From: Chimonanthus salicifolius
Lineage: Eukaryota > Streptophyta > Magnoliopsida > Laurales > Calycanthaceae
NCBI GenBank assembly: GCA_013350335.1
Contig: CM023533.1
Span: 34,962,170 to 35,026,169 of the forward strand
Length of the DNA stretch: 64,000 nt
Direction of reading: 5' to 3'
Shown here piece by piece: positions 11,901-26,900 of this stretch. The first letter of the stretch is position 1. Each line of letters starts with the position of its first letter. Made by a program: the position numbers and the translations under genes. Below the pieces are notes generated by a model. That model did not search any database. It worked only from the letters and a program-made list of their open reading frames with translations, and was not told the DNA's origin.

Positions 11901-14900
11901 TGTTAGACATCCATCTGTAAGAGTTTGGAATTGCTCTGATCTATTGCCCACAAATTCATTATCAGCACCACCAAGTTTCAACAACTGACCAGCAACTAAC
12001 AAATCATTTTTGTGGCCATCAGACATTGAAAGTTTCAAAGAACTGCAAACAGAATCCATTTTACAACATTTGCAAATATCCATGCATTTTGTAGTGTCCG
12101 GCGTATCCAAATTATTGGATTCAGGTAATTTCTGACGCTCACTGTGCTCAGACAAACCCATAATGGTAAACCTTTTTGACCCAACAGAAGTTTCAATCTT
12201 CTCTCCTTCCCCCCATCCCTCAAAACCAAAATGTTCATTTGAAGATGCATTGCCCCACAATGAGCTCGAATTGAAGGATGGGAACAGCTTTGCATACCTT
12301 GGAATGTCACAAGAAGTGGATCTAGGTACAAAACCCTCTGAACGTGGCTTCGATCCATAAGTTGCAGAACTACTACTTTCTTTAACCCTTTGACCAAAGT
12401 CAAAAGAGATGATCCACATGATGCTTGATGCTCTGGACAGACATATGTCTCATCTTCTTGTTTTCCTTCCACAAACTTCTTAATTTTTTGATTTCCATAG
12501 TCATCCGAATCTACCTTGTAGGAGCGCTTTCTCCTCATTAAATCCCTTAAAGAACATTCACTCAGCACTGATCCTTCTTTTAAATGGGAAAGCTCCATCT
12601 CGGCACTGGATCTAGTGAGTTTTGAAACACTATATCTTTTTTTTACTTCATTTCCAGCCAAAGAAATAGCATCGTTGTCATTTTTCACTTCTTTGTAACA
12701 TATCTCAGCAGAACTGAGATGTGCAGACTCTAACTCATCACGTACCTGTTGTTTTGTAGAGAAAGGCAAAGAGCTCCATAATGGTTGGTTTCTTCTCTGT
12801 TTACCAAGGCATGCACAAGTATCTTCCATTGCATCATGCAGGGAAGATCTCCCCACATCATTGTTCATCTCCATTTCAGATGATTGACCTCTCTGAGAGG
12901 CAAAATGATCATCAAATGAGCCATCAACTTGAGGGATGGTATTCTCTGATCTGACTGAAGGCACATGACCAACAGAATACGTAGCTTCCTCCTTAATTGA
13001 ATCAAGAATGTCTTGACATTCTTGTTGGGACTTATTCTCATACTCCAAATGAGCTTTCTCCAGAACCTTCTCAACGGCTGTTGTAGGCAACAAAGGACTC
13101 AGAATAGCTTCATGAATAAGTTCATCATCAGTACTTAAATCCTCCATTGCTTGAGAAGAGGCAAGCCACTTTAGAAGATCAAGAGTTTCACAATTATCCT
13201 GCAAAATCATATTAAAGTAAAAAGAAAGCATGAGAGCTGTTCAATCAACAGCTTTCAAATAGAGATCAAGTTGAATCACCCCATGATCCAGAGAATTTAA
13301 AGTTTCCTCCTATTTTTTAATATAATACCTACAAGATTTTATTATTAAGATGCAAACTGATTGCATCTGTTGAACTAATATCAAGTTAACATGCAAAAAT
13401 ATGATCATTAACATCCAAATAATCAACAATAGAAGCCATTTTACACATATTGTTACCCATGATAGCCAGCCAAGAAACTTCATGCTGCAAACGTTGAGAA
13501 TTAAAGACACTCCTAATGGATGCATCAACATTTTTTTTTGGATAACATGGGTATCCCCACCCCACAATGGAGGTGAGACTAATCCCATAGATACACGAAA
13601 CCACCCCACCCACAAGTCTCGTGTATCAGGTAAGTCCAGGAGGAGTTAGAGCCAAGACCTCTAGTCTAATGCTAGAAGCTTAGACCAACTGAGCTACCCG
13701 GCGTCAAGATTAATGAGGATACATGATGAGTTAAAGAAAGCTAGACGGATATAAGCAAACAGCATGTGTTTGTGTGTGTCAGAGAAAGGGAGAGAGAGAC
13801 AGAGAGATTGGCTTCGCTTTATTGTGAGATTAGCAGATAATATATGAACTAATACTACAGCCATTACACCTATAAATCCACAGATAGTTGCAAAAGAAGA
13901 TTACAAAATATCCATTTAGTCCATTGATTAAGGGAAAAACACACGAGATAAGACAATCTAACATGTATTGTATCACTCGGGCAAAAAGGTTACTATATCC
14001 TTCCAAGTAAAGCTGAATGGTATACCTCAACACTCCCAAGCTTGAGCATACATATTTATCATGACAGTCTTGCCAATAGTGAATTGTAACCCTAGGATTG
14101 AGGAATTGCCTTACCTAAGCATATAAGCAAGTGGGTGGCCCCAGGGGGGGGGGGGGGGGGGGGGGGGGGGGTGGGGGGTGGTTGCTGTTTATGGGTAGAA
14201 ATCGAAAAGAGAATAAGGAAAAGCGGTCTCAGCCTGTACAAGGAATGTCAAATTCAATGTAGATGGGCCTCTAAAGCAGAGATAGGAGGGGTTTCTACAC
14301 GATTCTTCAGGGTCTTCATCTTTAGTTTTCTCAAAATCAATGGGCATAAGGGAATCAAGAGAAGCTCAACTTTTAGGCACTAGGAGAGCTTTGATACTAT
14401 GGGAGGGTTTCGGACATGGAAAGTTAGTTATCAAAGGTGATTCAGTGAATACGATCAAATGGGCCAAAGGATCTAAGTGGCCTCCGTGGAAATTGGTGTC
14501 AGTAGCCTGGGAAATTAGAACACTATGTCATGAGAAGGATGACTCTTTCTCCTGGTTAGTAGATCAGCAAATGGAGTTGCACATCTCCTAGCAAAGTGGG
14601 GAGTAGATCGAGGTCAGGATGAGGTTTTGTTCCTATGATCTAAGGGATGTGACCTTCACTTTCTAGTCTTTTGTAATCTTGGCATTTTGGGTTTCTTGTT
14701 TTTGTATGAACTTTAGTTCTTTCTTTCTCAGGTTTAAGTCTCTTAGGCTCATGTCCCATACCCCAGGCCAGTTCCTTTTGCCATTTGACCCTTGGAAGCT
14801 CTCCAAATTGAAGAATTCTTGAAGCTATCCAATTTAGCATAAAATTCAAGGGCCATATTAATAGTGTGATATCTCTTCTATATGCTCTGCATCAATACAT

Positions 14901-17900
14901 GAGAATTGGACATGGATGAGAAAACCCTAATTCCAAGAGCAATTTCTCTAACCATAATAGTTCAAAGGACATGTTGAACATGGCATGTTATTCTGCTTCA
15001 ACAAAAAAAAAATAACATTTTGTTTTCTGCTCCAATAAGGAAACCAAATAACCAATGTTTTATGCATTGCAGAGAATCAAATCACCAGTCAACCCTTGCA
15101 AGTAGCTTCTAAGTATAATATTGAATGACAACTTTGTCACGTTCACAATGAGATGTGATATCCTAATTAAACTAAAACATTGAAGCCAAATTAGCTTAAG
15201 CAAAATAGTAATCCCACACCTTTAAACATCTTTAGCATTTAGAAGCAAATAAACACCCTGTTGATGTTAGATTTAACGAAATTCAGAAGCCATGACTTGA
15301 TAAAATAATTGTCTTGGCTTAACCAAAAATATTTATTACTTTAGATTTTCTGCTTAGGATAAGACAAGCTTTCATGCAACCCCACAGGTATAATTCAATT
15401 TTCCTCTAATATATATTTGGGCATCTTGTGACCACAATAAATAGTTCCCTTGAAAGTATGAGAAGTGTGAAATTAAGGGAAAATAACAACCAAAGGAGTA
15501 TCACACAATCATCTATCTGTCCAAAAGAAAATAACATCACCAGAATAAGCACGATATTAAATGTGACTCTCTAAGGCCATCAAAATCAAACAAACACCTT
15601 GCCAAAAACCAGGAGCCCTACTAGAAGGAGAAACAACACGCCAACCAGAATTATGCAGCCTATATTTAGCAAGGATAATTGATGCGGAGCATACAGCAGA
15701 CATCCCATTCGCATATAGACAAGTTGCTTCTGTGCTTTTCTTCTTTCTTATTTAGTTTAGTTGCTTAGTTTGTTTTTAGAAAAAATAAATTAATGTAATT
15801 TTTTTAGTTTCTTATTTGGGGTAAGTTAACACTATATAAGCCCCTTCTTTCTTGTAAGTTTACACGATGCTATGAAATAAATCCATTGGCCGAGAAGCCT
15901 TGGCGGGCGTGAGGCCACCATCTTCTCCAGGTACTTCTCTTCATCTTCTTTTCTCCTCGTCCACTCCTCTCTTTTGTGTTTGTTTCCCACAACCTGCTGT
16001 TCCGAGAACCAATAACCCTCATCCCTTTTGCCGCTGCTAAAGAAACCCCATCCCTGACCTTCCGCCCCTTCCTACCTGTTTCCCAAACCTTTGTCTACCC
16101 CTGTAACCCTCCCTGGCTTTCGTCAGTGACCCAAAATCCCTATGCAGCCTTTCGCCCCTCTCTTCCCAACCCTACATGTGGCTGCCGTTCCCCCAAAGCC
16201 CCTACCTGACTTTCGCCAGTCATCCCAGTCCCCTTTAAGCTTTCGTCCGTCACTCTAAACCCCTCCCTTGGTGTCTCCCCTTGTCCAATCCCCTTCCCCC
16301 TCCTTCGCAGCCAGCCATCCACCCTCCTATAGCCATCGCCTCTCCTTCTCCTTTCTATTCATTTGCCTCCATTGTCACCGTCTTTCTTTCCACTTACGGC
16401 GCACCTATAAACCCTTCGCATCTCCTGCCAGTTTGATTTGTATCCATCTCTTTTATTTTGTTTTAATAGAAGCCTAAGTATCTCATGCCTGCCTAAGTCT
16501 TTAATAACCATCCCTCATAAGTCACCCATCCTACACCAGTGACCATCCCTTGACAGTTTGACCCGATAATAGTCAGGATTGATTAATTTGCTTGATTTCA
16601 CTTTATTTTCATTTAACACATTAGATTCCAAGAATTTACGTGATTATTTGTGGTAAATCTTATATTAATTAATTGCAGGTATTAATTGGAGTTTAATTTC
16701 ATCCCATTTTAGATTTAGGGTGCATTATTTTCATCTCTTTTACTTTTTAGGGAACCACATTAGGCATTTAGAGTTACCCTATCCTTTGTCCTGCATCAAT
16801 AATTTCCTTCCATAAACCACCAGCAGAATCCCCAAACGCCATAGCCATTTATCCAACAAGGCAATATTAAATTGACTGAGCCGGCCTAATTCCCAAACCC
16901 CTTCCTCCACAGATTTGCAAACCTGGCCCAAACAAGACAAAAAGAAGGTCCATCTAGTATCATGGCCTAATGTGACCAAACCCAAGGATAGACGTGGCCT
17001 TCTATAGCTCCCCTTCAATTAAGGAATCAAGCATTATTATGCAAGTGGAAATGGCGGTTTGGGAAAGAAAGGGACGAATTATGGGCAAGAGTGCTAACAA
17101 CTAGCTATGGGATAGGGGAAAGAGGCAGATGGACTCTAGGAGACGGTGCAAAGGGAGGGCTTGTAGATTGTGAAAAGTTGGTGGAAGTTTGGAAAGGGTG
17201 AGGGTCGGGTGGATACCAAATTCAAAGAAAATATAAGGTGCCTAGTGGGGAATGGAAACAGAACCCTTTTCTGGAAGGAACTATGGCTTGGGGAAAGACC
17301 TTTAAAGGATGTCTTCTCTAGATTGTACAGGGTGGCAAGGGAGAAGGATGCAGTCATGAGCGATAGGTATAGGCTAGAGGGAGATTGAGCTCAATGAAAC
17401 TTCAATTTCAGAAGACACCTTTGGTACTATGAACAGGAAAGTTTAGAAGGCCTGCAATCCCTTTTGAAGGATTTCCCTCTATCCATTGAAGAGGAAGACG
17501 ACATAATCTGGACAGGGAGTCCTCTGGAGTCTTTTCAGTCAGATCCATGATGGGGAGTATTATCAACCCAAGCATCGAGACTTCACTCCCGAGATTTGCA
17601 TGGAAGAACTCAGCACCCCCGAGAGTACAGGCCTTTTTGTGGTGCGCGCTGAAAGGAAAAGCACTTACTAGAATAGAGTTAAAAAGGAGGGTCCTACTTA
17701 GTTCGGAAGATGACCGCCAATGCCCCTTATGCAGTCAAATGGAGAAAGAGGCGGACCATTTGTTTCTAAATTGTCCGACCACGGATCAACTGTGGAAAAA
17801 GTTCCTTGATCTCATAGGGTATACCGTGGGTACTTGATAACACATGGGCTAAGGGTCATGCGTTCTTGGCCAATTCCATGCCTCGGACCCAGAAGGAAGA

Positions 17901-20900
17901 TGGCCTAGAATACTATTCCTGTTGCAATCCTATGGACAATCTGGAAGGAGGAGGAATGCCAGAATTTTTCAATCAAAGGAGATGAGTGTTGAGAAATTAT
18001 TCCAGAAAGCCAAACGGGGACCGTGCACTTGGCTCTCAATAGGAAAGAATTCATAGGAACCAAGGTTACGAACTTCTATCAATCATAGGAAGGTTCTATG
18101 ATGGAAATCCCTAAAAAGACCAAGAAATCAGCGACATGGTCACCACCACAATAGGGATGCTTTAAGTTCAATGTGGACGGGGGAGCGAGGGGAAAATCGA
18201 GCCCGACAGGAATTGGAAGTGTACTTCGGGATCACACAGGGGAGCCTTTAGTTTTCTTCTTAAAGACGATTGACAAAAAATATTCAAATGAGGCAAAATT
18301 GGTTAGCATTAGGAAGGCCTTAACTAAATGGAACACCTTAGGGCTTGGCAAACTAGTCATCGAAAGTGACTCAGCAAATGCAATCAAGTGGGTATCCGGA
18401 GTGAAAAAACCACAATGGAAGTTAGTAACAGTGATTAGGGAGATGAAGATGCTACTTAAGGGACGGGAAATCTCGTTCACTAAAATCAGCAGATCAGACA
18501 AGGAGTGAATTCAACAATCTAGGGTGTTTACCATCTGATTCATAGGAGCATCTAGGAACGGGTTACTTTCTTTCAATATTTATGTTCTTCCAGATTGGGT
18601 TATATGGGATATTGGGGCAGGCGATTTTGTACTTTTTCTCCTGGGGTTCATCACTCCTAAACCCAAGTTTTTTTATACTCCTCCTCTATGTACATCTTTA
18701 TTTTCTTTAATGAAATTTTTGTTTACTGCTGGAAAAAAAATCATTCCACAAGAACCTCTTCTGGATTCTTTTCAACTTACCAATAACTGCAGCTGGACAT
18801 TTGAAGATACTCATAAAATAAATCGGAAGACTAGAAAGCACAGCCTTCAGCAAGATAATCCTACCACCAATCGACAAATGCTTACCTTTCCATATAGAAA
18901 GCCTTTTCTCCGTTTTCTCAACAAATGTATCCCAACATGATTTACGAGGTCTGCCCTTACAAAGAATAATTCCCAAATAAGAAGACGGAAAGGCAGAGAC
19001 TTTACATACCAATACAACAGCTAACTCCACACACTGACTATGATCCACATTTACCCCCATCAATTCACTTTTCAAAAAAATTATCTTCAAACCTGAACAA
19101 ATCTGGAAACAAACAAGAATCGCCTGGACCAACTTCAACTCCTCAACATCCTTTATAAGGAACAAAATCGTATCATCTACCTACTGAAGATGAGTAATCT
19201 CCAACTCAACATGACCAAAGCGAAAACCACGAAGCAACCCCTCAAAAGATGCAAGCTGAAACATAAGATGAAGAGCCTCCGCAACTATAACATACAAATA
19301 AGGTTAATGGATCCCCTTGCCGAAGACCTTTCTTCATACTAAAAAACCCTTGTGGACTTCCATTCACCAAAATAGATAAATGAGTTGATGCTACACAAGA
19401 ATGAATCCAAGCCCTCCAACGACTACCGAAACCCATACATTGCAACACAAAGTCCACGAAAGCCCAATTCACCTAGTCATAAGCGTTTTGGAAGTCAAGC
19501 TTACAAACCACTCCTGCTTTCCCTAAAAGAAATCTAGAATGCAAACATTCGTGAGCCACCACCACCGAATCCACAATTTGCCTCCCTTCAATAAAAGCAC
19601 CCTGAGCATGAGAAATGATATCTTGAAGCACAATCGTATGCCGATTTGCCAAAACCTTTGCCAAAATTTTGTAAGGACTACCAAGCAAAGAGATTGGGCA
19701 AAAATCATTTAACTCAGAAGCACTTGGCTTTTTGGGGATCAATGTAAAAAAAGACGCTCCTAAGTCTCTTGAAATAATACCTCTATCAAAAAAGTCATAA
19801 ATAAAAGTTAACACTCCAACTTAACCAACTCCCAAAAATATTTGAAAAAGATAACAGATAACCATCTGGCCCCAAAGCTCTATCTTCCCCCAACTGCCAA
19901 ACTGCATCCTTAACCGCTGCCTCCTCAAAAGGAACTCTAAAGATGCCACTTTCTCCCCACTCAACACTTTGAATAGTAAAAAAAGAGGGACAGGAGAGTC
20001 ACCATTAGGAGCTGAATATAAACTCCTAAATACTCAACAATGTCCTTACAAATGTCCCCCCTATTCTCCACCACCTCCCCATCAACATGAAGGCTGTGTA
20101 TATAGTTCTTACATCTTCTAGCACTAGCCCCTTGAAAGAACTTTGTATTCTTATTACCTTCCTGAAGCCAACAAATTCTAGATCTATGCTTTCATTTGAT
20201 CTCCCTCCTCCTGTAATGCCTTCTTTTTGAGGCATTCATTAATATCCTTTCGCCTACAAAAATCATGTTGAGATAATGAGCCTTCTTCCTCCAATTGGCA
20301 AAGATATTGTAATTCTTCCAACCAAGAAGTTTCCTTATGAAGGACATCCTCCCGATGAGCTTTCTCCCAAGATCTCAACTTGCCCTTAAGATATTTAAGT
20401 TTTTGTAACAAACAATAACCCTTCCACCCTGTAGGATTAACTTGCATGGTTATCGGTTAGCAAAGAGTTTGTTGGTGTTTCGATGTCGAACATCCATAGG
20501 CCATGGGAGGGTTGCTTGGTTAGGCAATATGGGAGGGAAAGAGTAGGAAAGTTTGGTATCAGCCCTAATCGGGGGTTTTAAGTTAAAAGTAAATGGAGCG
20601 GCAAAAGGAAAAATAGGACCAGTTGGAGTTGGGGGAGTTTTGCAAAACTCGGATAGAGAAATTTCACGGTTTTCACTGGAACCAATAGGTGTCAAAGACT
20701 TTAATAAGGCGGGGCTGTTGACGATTAGGAGAGCCATGGATTTATGGGTAAATTTTGGTCAAAGAAAGTTGATTATTAAAGGGGATTCAATAAATGCCAC
20801 TAAATGGGGAGGGGGGAAGCAAAAGACTACCTTAGAAATTACTCCAGTGGTACGGGATATCAAAGCCTTAGCATCAACAATGGATGTTTTGTTTCAACAT

Positions 20901-23900
20901 GTGAGGCAGTCGGCGAATGGGGTAGTAGACTTTCTTGCTAAAGTAGGAGCGGATAGGGATCATGAATATGCTGGTTTTTGTTAAGCATTTGTCTCTATTG
21001 TCTCTTCGTAACCAGTGTTAAGCGGTGGAGGGTTGTTTTGGTGGTGCTCTTTGTATTTGGATTACAGTTAAAGGTTTTTCTTTTGTTTCTTTGTACTTGA
21101 GGGTGGGTATAAGTCTTTTATATTATGTCCTTTCCACCTACTTTTCTCTTTAATATATCACTTTTCTGTGACCGCTCAAAAAAAGGAAAATTTTAGGAGG
21201 AAGGGACTGTATAAAATAATTGGTCATGTATAGGAAGAGGATCATAGACAAGAATGACATCAACTGAGCAATCCAGGCTTACTTTTCCCATTTTTTTTGC
21301 AAAGAGGTTGATGGTGGTTCTTTTTGTAGAAAACAAAAAAGGAAAAGAGAAGATAATGGAGAGAAAATGCTTCTCTGTATAAAATTGTAGGAGAGTTCAT
21401 GTATAAATAATAAACAGGGAGCCAATTACGAAGAAAAATGGAAAGGAATCAAAGAATAATCAATTACAACAAAGTTACACATCTAGCAACATCTTACGAG
21501 TCAACTTTCCAAACTGAAATTATTCTACTCAACTATGTCCAGAAGTGGGTCCCACATGGTCAATTGTGCCTTTAAGTGAGCCCCACAACACTCCCCTCAA
21601 GCTAATGAGAAGATGCCGTGTAAGCCGAGCTTGCTTAAAACATGATCGAGTTGGATCTGATAAACAACCTTGGTAAGAATATCTGCAAGTTGGTCCCTTC
21701 AGAAATGTATTGTCGAAGGTAGTGACACTCGACTTCAATATGCTTAGTCCTTTCATGAAAGATACGTTTGAGGCGATGTTGATGGCAGTCTAATTGTCAC
21801 AAAACATTATTAACGGATTAGCAAGGGCAATGCCTAACTCGAGAAATTGTCAAAACCCCAGTAATGCAGACGCAATATTAGCTATAGCACGATATTTTGC
21901 TTCAGTACTAGACCGGGGAACAACATTCTACTTCTTGCTCTGCCAGAAAACTAAATAGGATCCCAAGAAGACATAGGAACTAGAGGTAGAGCGTTAGTTA
22001 TCAGAAGACCCAGCCCAATCAGCATCTGAATAGCCACGAATCGGCAAGAAAAATTGTCGTGCATAGAACAACCCTCGTCCAAGATGAGAATTTAAGATAA
22101 CGAAGGATGCGAAAGATAGTATGAAAATGAATAGCACGTGGGGCATACATGAACTAACTGATCACACCAACAACATATGATAAATCCGGCTAAGTGAAAG
22201 TAAGATAAATCGGTTTCCCAACTAATCTCTGATAGAACGCAGGATCATCAAAATAAATCAGTAACTATGTTGCGGCTCATATCAAATTGAAAATAACAGC
22301 CTACCTAACATAATTTCTTAAGGTAACATCAAAATAAAAAGTATGAAGGCCAAAATGTAAGCCACTAGAACAAGGGTTATAAACTCTAGTATTGAAGAAC
22401 AAATGAAAGTTCAATAACAAGAACTAACATAATTTCTTGAGATAGCATCAAAATGAAAACTAAGAGGGCCTAAAGGTAGTCCAGTAGAACAAGTGTTATA
22501 AACTCTAAACTTGAAGAACAAATGAAATAATAATATGATGATGATAATAATAATAATATAAAGATGAGGAAGAAAAAGGACAACAACAACAATAATAATA
22601 CTCACACAATTTCACAAGGTCCTAATAACTAGTGAGAAAGGCAATGTCAATATCATCTGCATGGCCTAAAAGTCAAAATGCATTTAAGATAGTACAGTTA
22701 AGGCAAAGTAAAACAATCTAATCACGATGCATTCGCAGGTCGAGTGCAATTAGCAACACAGGCCTACAGAAGTATCTATTCATACTCACTTCAACTTCAA
22801 TGTGTCTAGAGAATGCACAGAGTCATTTACAGAAAGAAAGCCGCATATAATACCTTCATATTTGAGGCTTCAGTCATTTCAGTAGATAATACTTCCTCAC
22901 CAATAGGGACGAGATCGTGAAATCTATCCCTCTGCTCTAAATGTATCACATCATCACCTGAAACAGATAATGAACCTCGTGAAGATATGGAATCAATTTC
23001 ATTTTCTATACTCTGACACTTAATGGAGTCTCCATGAGAATTGCTCGAGCTGGCATGCGCCTCAAGTGCATGCAAATCAGACATATCAGTTACACATCTA
23101 ATAGACTTCACAAACTCCTCATCCTTTTCCCCTAATGTAACTTGAAGAGGCGAATTTTGTGCTTCCGTAATCAAATCCACCATTGCATTCTCCAATCCAA
23201 TCCCATCTAAAAAAGTTTGTAGCACATATTCAGGTGCTGGCCTACTAGGATCAGGGCATTTCATTGCCTCATTGACGCCCATCCTTTCATTCTCCTCCTA
23301 GAAAAGACAAAGGTAAAATCAACATCAAGGATTATTAATATTAATAATGACAGAACTGTGACCAGGATCAGCTAACAGACCTCCCATATTGGTACTAGTG
23401 ATTGAACCATTTTCACCTCTGAACCAGTCTGTGAGAGTGATTTGTAGATTTTAAATTGCTGGTTTAGGATGTCTACAAGCGAAACAGCAATAAGATATGT
23501 CAAATGTGCATTGCCGAATGATAGAAACAGCATGCTATGATGCACATTGAAGCCATAACATACCATCAATGGTAGCATCTCCCTCCAGTTCACACGTACT
23601 TTGACGTTTAATAGGATGAATACCCTGATCCACAGAATCATCGATCCCTATGGCAGGAAATGGCCACATCCAGCCAGAAGAGGTAGTCGAAGAGAGCCAA
23701 ACTGCTGGATCTTGGCAAGCTTTGCTACTAGAATCTGCCTAAGAAAAGTTGCAAAACATCAAATCTGAACATTATTGTGCTATTTGTCTACCATAAGCAC
23801 CAGAGCATTAAATATTTAATTTTACTAAATTTTGGGTAAAAAAGACAAACCTGAGAACCATTAGAAGCACAGGTAAATTTCGGTGTATCATATTTACATT

Positions 23901-26900
23901 GGTTTCTGTACTGTGCTACTCTAGGGATGAACTCAACAGGTAATGGATGCCGGAACTTCACCTTAGACAGATGAATAAGACCCATCCCATACAAGTTGTA
24001 GTCCACCTAATGTAAAAAGAATAAAAATGACAAAGATTTGACTGGTAAAACCTCAGTAGGATATGTCACATCTCAAAAATAAAGATTCAAGTTATAAACA
24101 TGATAAAATATGACAAGATCATATAGCACAGTTGGTGAGCACTCATTGTTGCAACCACAAAGGTTGCAGATTCGAGTCCATATCACCAACTCAAGAAAAA
24201 AGGATGCAAATACACATTTAAGAAATACCATCGTATAGAGCAATCTGCAAGTTTAGTACATCACCAGTTAAGGCCTTAACCTAGCAATTTTTAAAATCAT
24301 TACACAGTTATTAACAAACTTTTAGATGAATGGCCTATCTACAAGAAGTGCTATAAAAAACTGTATGCGTGCGTGTCTTAATATAAATCTGGGTGTAGCA
24401 AACACCCCAATCCACATTCCACAAAAGGACAAAACAATTGAGAAGTTAATTTGAAAAAAGGATATAGCACCCATGTGATCTATCCATCATGGGCACCAAC
24501 CATTGGTCCAAAAAATAGGGTGTAGTTTTTTCCTACTACACCCAAGTGCACATAAAACTAGCCCATAATATATGTGTACAGAAGCTCAAGATCTTAGATA
24601 ATAAAAGTATTTTAGCAGCAGTATTACCCATTTCAATGTATTATCTTCCTAATTCCTCACTATCACACCATGACAAGAAAAATGGTAATGGACATCATAA
24701 TCATTAAAAGAAATAAGAAATACGTATTTAAGAGATGCCAACATAAAGAGGAATCTGTAATTGTCGTCCATTTCCAGTTAAGGCTAAACAGAGTAATTTT
24801 CAAAAGCATAAAACAGCTATTAACAATTTTTTACACAAATGACTACTCTAAAAGAAGTTATGTACATATAAAATTGTGAAAGGATAAAAAGAAAATAAGT
24901 TATCATGGGCTGTGATACCCCACACTTTGAGAGTGCGTTTCAAGGCTTGGTTATCCCATACCGCCCAGAGATAGTGAATGTGCAGTGGTATATAAGGTGG
25001 GCCTTTTGCGAGAAAAACTTGAGGTTGGTTCACCAATGCAAAGCCATGAGGGCCCATTTGGAACCAAAGTGGACAATATTTGTGCTAGCGGAGCTGGGTA
25101 TGACAAATGGTATCAGAGCCAGATTCAACTCTCGGACGTGGATGTGTCGTGAGAGAGCCGGGCACGGCTCTGGTTTTAAGGGGGGTGTATTGTGATACCC
25201 CGCACTTTGAGAGTGCATTTGAAGGCTTGGTTGTCCCATACCGCCCAAAGAGAGTGAATGTGCAGTGGTATATAAGGGTGGACACTCCTCCATCTAGCAC
25301 AAGGCCTTTTGAGAGCAAAATTTGAGGTTGGCTCACCAATACAAAGCCGTGAGAGCCCATTTGAGCCCAAAGCGGAAAATATTGTGCTGGTGGGGCAAGG
25401 TGTGACATGGGCTGCAAAATAGAAGCTCCAAAACATAGATACTACATATATTTTAGCAGCAGCCCCATTGTCCATTTCAATAACCTTTTTTCTAATTCCT
25501 CACCATCACTCCAAGCTCCATAACTTGTTTAAAGGAAAAAGTTATCATCATCATCAAAAATAGTCAAAGAAATCCTCATCAATGAAAGAAAGCAAGCAGC
25601 CAACCAGCCACTCTATCCTTTTTTATTTCTGAAACTGTGGGGAGATTTTATTGATAAGGAAAAAGATATAAGGAGTATACAAGGTATAAGAGACTTACAT
25701 GGAAGCCTAACAAGAACAACACAAGAAACCCAACAGTAAATCACCAAAATACATGCTCAAAAATTACATAAAGTCAAGAATAGGACCACTCTATTCCACT
25801 CTCGTTTTAGCAAGTCAGTCCGCAACCCCATTAGCGGATCTCCTAACATGTGTCAAAGAAGCGTCCATGAGAGTACAAAGGTCCCACATCTCCCTAAAAA
25901 TTGGAATCAACCTCCATGGAGGCCTTCTAATCCCACTAGCCCAAGTGATCGCATTCTTTGAGTCCCCTTCAATTATCACCCTTCCAAACCCATGATTGGC
26001 CCACAAAACAAGCGCTCTCCAAATTCCTAGAAGCACAGTATCCCCCCCCCCCCCCCCCCCCCCCCCCCCCACCCCCACCCCGGAAAGAGTTGTGAACTAC
26101 TCCCAATGCTTGCTGGCCCTGGTTTGCTATCTCAGAAGTTTAATAGCTAATAGCTAGCACAAATTCATAGCTATTCTTATAATTGCCACTGTTCTTGCTG
26201 ATGTCAATGATGGCGAGGTCAATGACCTAATTCTTATAAAAGGATGACCATAATAGCTAGCACAAATTTATAGCTATTCTTAGTCACCTTGTTCATTTGA
26301 AAATCTGAAAACATCCTATAGTCATGGAACCTAGTCATAATAACTTCAATTTTTTTTTCAAATTGTACAATAATACATTTATTAACATTCTGTTGCAAGT
26401 CTTAGAATTTAATGGAGGAGAAGTATTAAAGAAATCAACTCAACCTTTACAAAAGATCAATTCCTCTACGATGGAAAAAGTTCTACGAACATATAAATTG
26501 ATACTTACAAGAAACTGGAGAAGATAGGGGAAATGTGATTCATAAGGCTGGAAACTCCGATTTAGTACAGCACCGCCCTATTAAACAACAAATTCCATCT
26601 TAAAATACAATGGTAAGAAATGCAAGCAAGCAATCTAAACAATCAAAAAGGTCAAAACAAAAATGCAAAGTTCAAAAATAAGAATAACTTTGCTAGACAA
26701 ACAATTGTCCAAATCAATAATGAAATAATAAATCAAGGATCACCTTTTTTAACACATGCAGAGAACATAATTAAGAGAATAAATATCATCACAAAATGAA
26801 GGGCAACATTACAACAAAAACATAGACCTACCAATCAAGATGACAAATAGGGGAACAGCCAATCCAAAATCAAAAAGCAAAACTACCTACTTTTGCAAGT

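Noticed and set aside
24911..25407. Cassandra-type TRIM
   Set aside because: The LTR shows no 5S rRNA-like segment.
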